NCBI GenBank assembly: GCA_944548615.1
Contig: OX155955.1
Location: 11,713,921 to 11,777,920, forward strand
From: Micropterix aruncella
Lineage: Eukaryota; Arthropoda; Insecta; Lepidoptera; Micropterigidae
Length of the DNA: 64,000 bases
Direction: 5' to 3'
Under the pieces are notes generated by a model. It saw nothing but the letters and a program-made list of their open reading frames with translations. It was not told where the DNA came from and did not search any database. Shown one piece after another: positions 58,058-64,000 of this stretch (positions are counted from its first letter, which is position 1; each line of letters starts with the position of its first letter). Made by a program: the position numbers and the translations under genes.

Positions 58058-58905
58058 ATGGCGAAGACCTCCTAGAACATGCTTATGAGACAAAAAAAAA
58101 TTAGTTATACATACATAGACGCAAAACTACAATTGTCTCCACCTTGATCGATTAACTGCAAATTGAGCAATGATACATTGACAATTAAGAAAAAACAAAA
58201 TGTTACGTTGATAATCAAAACAAGTAATATTTTATTTTACAAAAACCCGTTTAGGATGTAGAAAATACACACTTAAAATAAACAATTAAAATATTATAAT
58301 ATAAATCCCCATCAATAGAACTTCACCTACTCTAATATCATTTACAAAACATAATATTTTAATTATTTATCAAATAAATAATTACAATAAAAAAATAAAC
58401 GATCAACATTCAAAACCAACACAATCAAAATGAAATTAAATTACGTATAAAAGAAATAAATAACCAAAACCATAATTTATATAAATAGTCAAAAAATACA
58501 AAATAGAAAAAAAACAGCGAATATAATTAATAACATATAAATACATAGAAGACGAATTCAACTAATTATGAAAAAAAAAAATAGAATAAAAAGTACCGAA
58601 ATATAAAACAAGAAATTACAAATTGCAAGAACAGATTATATAAGCAATTTTATATAAGTAAGTAAGTAAGTGCGTTTATTTATTTTATTATATATTAATT
58701 AGAAATTACAAATTAATAATTGTTTTTATGGCTAAAAAAAATAAAATAAGTAGGTAGTGTTTGTTGAAGACATTAGCAATGATACAAGAAACCTTATCAA
58801 AATAAATTAATTCATTATCACGGGTGGTTAATAAAGATTAAATAAGCCGTTTACTGTAAGTTTTTAGGTGGTATAGTTATATAGATATCATGAAATACCT
58901 AGCAG
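58058..58905. other. AT-rich spacer, no feature recognised
   Basis: Strongly A-rich sequence between the TIR element and a possible coding exon. AAGTAAGTAAGT short repeat at about 58658-58670. Confidence 0.4.
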
Positions 58906-59065
58906 GTTGCGGCGGCGGCTGCTGGCCCAGCAAGATCAGCGTTTAGCGGAAATCGGCGCTGTTGTCAAGGAACAAGACGCGTACGTCTACGATATAAGTA
59001 GCGTGCATCTGAAAGGGGACGTTTTGCACTATATATCTAAAGGTAGCGTCCTAGGAGGCAAATAA
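58906..59065 (+). CDS. Possible terminal exon of an unrecognised gene
   Basis: After an acceptor-like CTAGCAG (58899-58905), a 52-codon open frame runs to a TAA at 59063-59065. It reads LRRRLLAQQDQRLAEIGAVV, then KEQDAYVYDISSVHLKGDVL, then HYISKGSVLGGK. Its GC content is clearly higher than the flanks and its composition is protein-like (charged helix start, then a mixed strand-like segment). It is unlike any APN exon and unlike the transposon proteins in this window. No donor exon was found upstream in the window. It could be a real last exon, an exon captured by a transposon, or a retrocopy fragment. Confidence 0.35.
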
Positions 59066-59204
59066 ACGCCACCATACTTAAATCAACCAATCGATTCGAA
59101 ACTATACGCGAAGCGAAGCCGCAGGCAATAGCTTATTTGCCTATTTGCGAAATAACGCAACCTGACAATTATCGGAATTTCGCTATTCGATAGGGTCGCG
59201 AATA

Positions 59205-59285
59205 GTTGTGTGCACTACATGCGAATTAAAAAAATATGTGTGCAAACATGTGTGCACTACATGCGACTTAAAAAAATATGTGGTT
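59205..59285. repeat. Short direct repeat, two ~48-bp units
   Basis: TGTGTGCACTACATGCGA followed by TTAAAAAAATATGTG occurs twice in succession. Confidence 0.75.
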
Positions 59286-59504
59286 ATTTTGCGGTTTATA
59301 CTTACGAAAATTCCTTTTTCTACAGAATTTTTAGTATGATGATAGATAGAACATAATCTAGAAAATTGGTACAAAACGCCAAAATATATCTAATAAAATA
59401 CGAGATTATACGTATGGACCGTCGCAAAATTCCAGATATATATATCGAAACATTGTTTCACAGCGACGAAGTGCCTTAAGCCCCATATTAAGTAAATAGA
59501 GTTG

Positions 59505-59943
59505 TCAACTACAACGGGCGAATCCGGCACCTCAGAAAGTTTTAACGATTGTTCGTGAGCACAGAAGAACTCCTGTAAAGTGAGCACAGAAGACTTGACT
59601 CCGACTCCGACACATGTACGTAAGAGGCCAACGCCTTATCCGCGACCTAACCTGGTATGTTACTCAGCAGGCTTACACTCACGCCCTTACTTCCAATTGC
59701 GACCAAATTACTTCGGTCTCTCGATTGGTTACGAGTTCGAGGTCACCTACACAGTCATCTCCCTCACGAAGCGGTGAAACGGTGTAAACCGAATCTATCG
59801 CGGACCACGGCATCCTTTGCCCGGCTGTTCACCCAGGATCGGGTAGCCGATGGTCGTTTCAAGAGCAGTCGCCGTAAGATCTGCAACCTCCCCTGCTCTA
59901 TAGGAAACAGTACTGCTTCCAGACTCCCCCGACTGTTAGTCAG
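59505..59943 (+). repeat. Family A dispersed repeat, copy 6, left part
   Basis: From TTGTCAACTACAACGGGCGA and GAGGCCAACGCCTTATCCGC through GGTTACGAGTTCGAGGTC and TACTGCTTCCAGACTCCCCC to GACTGTTAGTCAGA. The repeat is interrupted here by a non-LTR element and resumes at 61020. Confidence 0.8.
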
Positions 59944-61019
59944 ACCCGTCATCGCTGGCGTTCTGCCGATTGACCTGGAGATTCTGGAGCGTGCAGCGTT
60001 GTCGCGGTACCGCCGGGGCGAGCCGGTAGTCCTTCACGGCCTATCGATCGACCCCGTGGCGCACCGAGCTGGGGAGTTTGCCCGCCTGATTTGGGTGGAG
60101 TCCTTACGGCAGGCTAGATGGGACGCCGGGGGTACGGGCCGCCTCACCCTTTGCTTTTTCCCGTCCGTCCCAGTGCGGATGGCAAATTCGTTTCTGCGGT
60201 TCGACCACCATACCACGCAGCTGGTTGGGGGCCACGGAGAGTTCAGAGCCAAACTATTTGACTTTGGACTTGCCGATGACCCCCGGTGCGCCTGTGGGTA
60301 TGGTCGCCAAACTGCGGAACACGTAATTTGGTCTTGCCCAATTCTAGCGGCTGCACGGGAGAAATTGATGGATGCAGTGGGCGCGTGCGTTGGGCGCTCT
60401 CCGATTTGGTACCCGGATTTGGTTAGTTGTAGGAGCTGTTTCCAGTCGTTTGGCGAGTTGTGGAGTACTGGGTGGCTTCTTGGGACAGCATGAGGCCTCG
60501 GGATACCCCCCAGGGGGTACCCTCTTCCTTGGTGGCGTGTTTCGGCGGCTACTTCCAGCCCGAAGTGCCCGTCTTTGTGTCGGTCTCTTTACCGCCCCGA
60601 GGGGCGTTTCGTTCTTTGCAGGATCCAGGGATTCCTCCCCCCCGTGGCTGCTCCGAGACCTGCCCACGGACCGTGCGCCTTCACCATCATCGTTCTAGAG
60701 CGTCCTCTACCCCGCTTACCGGCTCCTAAATTTACGCTATTTGTTGTTTTTTTTACTTTTGTGAATATGGTAAATTTTGTAATATTTTTGTAAAATTTTC
60801 TTTTTGTAAATACCTTTTATTATAAATAAATGGGTTCTCGGGGCGGTACGGGGGGGGGGGGTGGTTAACCCTATTTCACCCCCTGCGCGTTTTACCCTTC
60901 TGGTACGCGCAGGGTTGTCGTAGCACGACATCCCGGGCAGGCAAGACGACCCTCGTCGTTATAACTGCCTGGGCGGTGGGCGGGGTTTGCTGCCCTCACC
61001 TATCGCCTTGAAACTCTTA
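59944..61019 (+). mobile_element. R1-like non-LTR element, 5'-truncated, with target duplication
   Basis: An open frame ending at 60493 carries ORF2 C-terminal sequence: LEILERAALSRYRRGE, HRAGEFARLIWVESLRQ, then the knuckle CACGYGRQTAEHVIWSCP (C-x-C-x8-H-x4-C), as in R1-group elements. A ~520-base GC-rich 3' region follows with CACGACATCCCGGGCAGG. ACTGTTAGTCAGA at 59931-59943 is repeated exactly at 61020-61032, a 13-bp target-site duplication, and family A continues on both sides. By chance the frame reads through from family A into the element (59657-60493, 278 codons). Confidence 0.85.
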
Positions 61020-61245
61020 ACTGTTAGTCAGAGTGCACAATCGATTGGCTTACGTCGCACGGTGCGCAGATCGTCCAGGAGCGCCAGAAGGTTGATTCCG
61101 AGGGGAAACAGCCCTAAGGCCAGAGTCCTGCCCGGGCTCGCACTTCATGCGTAAAGGCCGCCGGATGGGTGTTGACCCGTGAGTGTGACCAACCCTGAAC
61201 AGAATGGGTCTTCGTGGCCAACTCAGCAAGGGCCCATTAGCTCCC
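61020..61245 (+). repeat. Family A dispersed repeat, copy 6, right part
   Basis: Continues with GTGCACAATCGATTGGC, CGTCCAGGAGCGCCAGAAGG, GCCGGATGGGTGTTGACCCG and GGGCCCATTAGCTCC, the same order as at 25430-25655. Confidence 0.8.
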
Positions 61246-62074
61246 ACCCATATTGAGCAGATTGAGGTTGTTGTATCCAACTTTTTGGCGATGTTGCAAT
61301 CGCCGTTGTCCGTTATATACTCTGGAAAACGTCTAGATATTTCAGCTGGTATAAGGTTCACGCGCGTAAATCTGTTTCTATCTTTTTATAATGTAAAATA
61401 ATCGTAATAGTCTTTGATTTCATATCCGGTGAATGTTGTTAGTAACTGATTTATATACCTTGACACAATCGACAACTGAGTTTAGTCGAATCTAAAACAG
61501 AGTTTAGTTAATTTTATTTCACTATGTACAAAAGATTATTTTTTGGTTTGTTACTTTTTTTTATCAATAATATGAATAGTTTTAAAAGACATCAATACTT
61601 TTAATAATATTAGTTTTACATGAATACTTTTTATATGAATCGTCAGTTAAACGGTACATAGGGAATAATTATTTCAGCATGCAAAGTACATGTAGTATAT
61701 TATGCTCTCATAAGGAAATATGTAAAAATATTATTAATTATTAATGTATTGTATTTGTTAGAGTATTACAATTAGAATGTATCAATTGTTCTAAATAAAA
61801 TAATAACTAATAAAGAGATAAACTAAATTCAAGGTTGTAATTTTCCAGAAATTTTGATGATACAGCACTATGGAATGCTTGATACTGTTATCTAGCGAAA
61901 CAAATATATCAGTTGAATATCTTAGCGCAAAAGGATGCGATTGACATATCTATCTTAACCGAGATAAAAAATATCTCGGGAGATTGATCAATATTGAGTG
62001 ATCCAGTTATTATTCTAAAGACGTAATATTTGCCGCGGGAAGTTAAGTTGGTTTCTTTCATTGGAATAGTGAAA
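61246..62074. other. 5' flank of APN gene 3
   Basis: AT-rich. A possible initiator TCAGT is at 61909-61913, and GATA-like strings (TTATCTAG at about 61888, GAGATAAA at about 61961) precede the start codon. No clear TATA box. Evidence for promoter placement is weak. Confidence 0.3.
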
Positions 62075-62541
62075 ATGTACCCCTTACTGAGGGTTATTTT
62101 AATATGTGGGGTAGGGCTAACAATAATTAAGGCCTGGCCGATCACGACGTCTGTAGCCAGAACCGTAGAGAGAAATACTGTAGCCTCAGAATATGTCGCT
62201 CCCGTTGGATATTTCCTTAATATTACGCCGAATTTCAATACTTTCACATTCGAAGCACAACTGTCGCTTGAATTTCAAATACAGTTGACTTTCTTGTCTG
62301 AGATTGTTCTCCTATCGGAAGATTTAATTATTGATGAAGTAGAACTCGAATCCAACCTCATGGGAGAAGAATTTGAGTGTCTCTGGGTTACTGATACGGT
62401 CAATAACCTGTTAACCATCACCACTGACCACGAAATGCGCCACACTAATAGATACTATCTGATGATATCGTATAGAGGTGACTTAAGGGACGATGGATTA
62501 GGAATATATAGAAATTCCTATACGCTTAATAATCAACTAGG
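62075..62541 (+). CDS. APN gene 3, first coding exon (partial gene)
   Basis: N-terminal exon of a third M1 aminopeptidase. The ATG at 62075 begins a signal peptide (MYPLLRVILICGVGLTIIKA). Then follow YFLNITPNFNTFTFEAQLSL and YRGDLRDDGLGIYRNSY, matching the first M1 domain strands of gene 2 (ILTPNFNDFTFDGELMFEF, YRGDMREDGVGLYRDSY). The exon ends at a GTAAGC donor in phase 2, as does exon 1 of gene 2, so it would splice to an exon of the 2369-2521 type. No second exon is visible before the window ends. Active-site motifs lie outside, so catalytic competence cannot be judged. Confidence 0.88.
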
Positions 62542-62812
62542 GTAAGCATTTTGTTTAATTATTTATTTCTATATTTACTTGATATTTTCAGCAGAGGCAT
62601 ATTAATATTATAGATGGAAATAATGATTACAAAACTGATTTTATCTAAAATACGTTCTTTAGGTATTTCTATAGGTAAATGCCAAAGATCCTGCATGGGG
62701 AAAACCCCTAAATTTTGTCGAGAGGATGTGCATTTTGGAGCAACCTTCAATCCCCAATAGCAATAAATCCTATACCAATCGAAATATGTCAATGTTGAAT
62801 ATTTATAATGTA
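62542..62812. other. Start of gene 3 intron 1
   Basis: Begins with the donor GTAAGC. AT-rich; nothing recognised. Confidence 0.4.
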
Positions 62813-62895
62813 TTTGTTTGTTTGTTTCTACTCTTTATTGCGAAATTTCACAACGGGCGGCTTTATTGTCATACGACAATCTACTAGATCGACTC
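62813..62895 (-). mobile_element. SINE 3' end fragment, reversed
   Basis: TTTGTTTGTTTGTTTCTACT, GCGAAATTTCACAACGGGCG and TTGTCATACGACAATCTA form the reverse complement of the last ~75 bases of the SINE at 19440-19757, including its (AAAC)n tail. Confidence 0.7.
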
Positions 62896-63045
62896 CTCTT
62901 AATTATGATGCCGATTCGGAGTTATATCCTCTTAAATGTTGCTAATTACCTGATATCGCAATGCTAGTTCTTTTTGTATAATACAATTCCCACATTGTAT
63001 TATCGGTTGCATTCCAAACCTCCGTTTGTACTTTACACACTTCAC

Positions 63046-63090
63046 CAACCCCCCCCCCCCCCTCCCCCCCCCCTTAGCCGCCCCTCCGCC
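63046..63090. repeat. Poly-C tract
   Basis: Two runs of ten or more C separated by one T, followed by TTAGCCGCCCCTCC. Probably a slippage-prone tract; its exact length is likely uncertain in the assembly. Confidence 0.85.
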
Positions 63091-64000
63091 ATGCACTAAA
63101 CCCCTGTGAGGAAAATTTGCGCACACGCAACGAGTCTAATTGAGGATACCTAATACCATTGATTTTATAATACGTTCACCGAATATATAAGGGCAGCTAA
63201 TATGTCCTGATAACTCTGTGAACGAAAACCGTCGCAGAATACCCGCAATGATAAACTACATATGATATGTGAGTACAAGCTATATATTGGCAAGAATGCT
63301 CGAGTTTGTCAGCAGTATATGGAGGGAAAATAATATGATATGTTGCTTGACCTCTGTAATGTGTCTCATGATTTCATTGCCGCTCAGTTTACTGATGTAT
63401 GTATGTAATATACTAAGGTCAGCTGTCCAACGTGGTGTGCCTAGTGATCGCACATCAATAGAATATCTTTTATGGATCTTCACTGCAAATAATATATTTT
63501 AAACAAATAATTAACAGCATACTCGTAGTAACATTGGGATATATAATACACAATTAGCCAAATAAAAGAAGATTTCGAATTCCGAAACGGCTCATAATTG
63601 AGGTGATTTGTGGTAATCATTAATATTCTACATAAATAGATCTGTCCAGTGGTAAATACTTTATTTTTTGTGAAGAGATAGGAAGGTGGGCCCAGTGCCT
63701 ATACATTTTTGCTTATTGCTCTTTGTGTCTTTCATTACATTCGTCTACGTTTTGCATAATCTTCTATTGAGGCGCTGGCACGCTTGGCTTCGAAATGATC
63801 CTCGGTGTCGCAGTTACCTTAGATATCGTATTCGTCCTCGGATTCCGATTAAAACGGAACTCTCCCGTATATTCAAGACTCAGACCACTTCCACTTACAA
63901 ATTCGGGAGCAGCCTCCTTTGCACCCACAACGTACAACATGCAGCAGATTGTCTGACGCCGGGAGTGAAGTGGATAAGACAGGTCCTGCCCAGTCTTTAG
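63091..64000. other. Gene 3 intron 1, no exon recognised
   Basis: No sequence matching the second APN exon (FPCYDEP region) was found to the end of the window. An open frame from 63686 to the edge starts with a hydrophobic stretch but has no family signature or splice context; it is not called. Confidence 0.4.

Noticed and set aside
59657..60493. Single 278-codon host gene
   Set aside because: The first third is family A repeat and the rest is the C-terminus of an R1-like element; a 13-bp target duplication marks the junction, so the continuous frame is accidental.
62030..62074. Upstream start for APN gene 3
   Set aside because: Extending upstream would begin at a TTG; the ATG at 62075 directly precedes a good signal peptide.
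63686..64000. Gene running off the right edge
   Set aside because: No homology, splice context or codon pattern supports it, and it lies in the first intron expected for APN gene 3.

Overview
The window looks like a nuclear chromosome segment from an insect, most probably a moth or butterfly. It is AT-rich, its genes have many short exons with GT-AG introns, and the space between exons is packed with old mobile elements. The unique backbone is a head-to-tail tandem array of three M1-family aminopeptidase N (APN) genes, all on the + strand. Tandem GPI-anchored APN arrays are typical of the lepidopteran midgut brush border. The taxonomic call is an inference; nothing in the window names a species.

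Layout: (1) 2369-28436, APN gene 1: 13 exons, with the first coding exon left of the window. The GAMEN, HEXXH, NEGF and catalytic Tyr motifs are intact and it ends in a GPI-anchor tail. (2) 31600-54396, APN gene 2: all 14 exons are present and join into one open frame of 938 codons plus stop. It has a signal peptide, four conserved cysteines and a GPI-type tail, but the zinc-binding and catalytic residues are replaced (HEXXH region TQLSS, distal Glu to Lys, Tyr to Gly, GAMEN region DTLET). It is best read as an intact non-catalytic APN paralogue. (3) 62075-62541, first coding exon of APN gene 3; the rest lies right of the window.

The two long genes share exon lengths and phases at most junctions but differ at four places. 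One gene 2 exon equals two gene 1 exons (239 = 157 + 82 nt), one gene 1 exon equals two gene 2 exons (226 = 147 + 79 nt), one intron is shifted by 13 codons, and one changes phase.

The introns and intergenic gaps hold a layered set of transposons: non-LTR reverse transcriptase fragments of Jockey/CR1-like, RTE-like, R1-like and RNase H-bearing types; a broken BEL/Pao integrase; mariner-type transposase remnants; at least seven TIR/MITE-type elements; tRNA-derived SINE sequence; and a GC-rich dispersed repeat ('family A', at least eight copies). Several insertions are nested and can be ordered in time. Tandem repeats and microsatellites fill other gaps. I saw no ribosomal RNA, bona fide tRNA or CRISPR array. 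One possible terminal exon of an unrecognised gene lies at 58906-59065.
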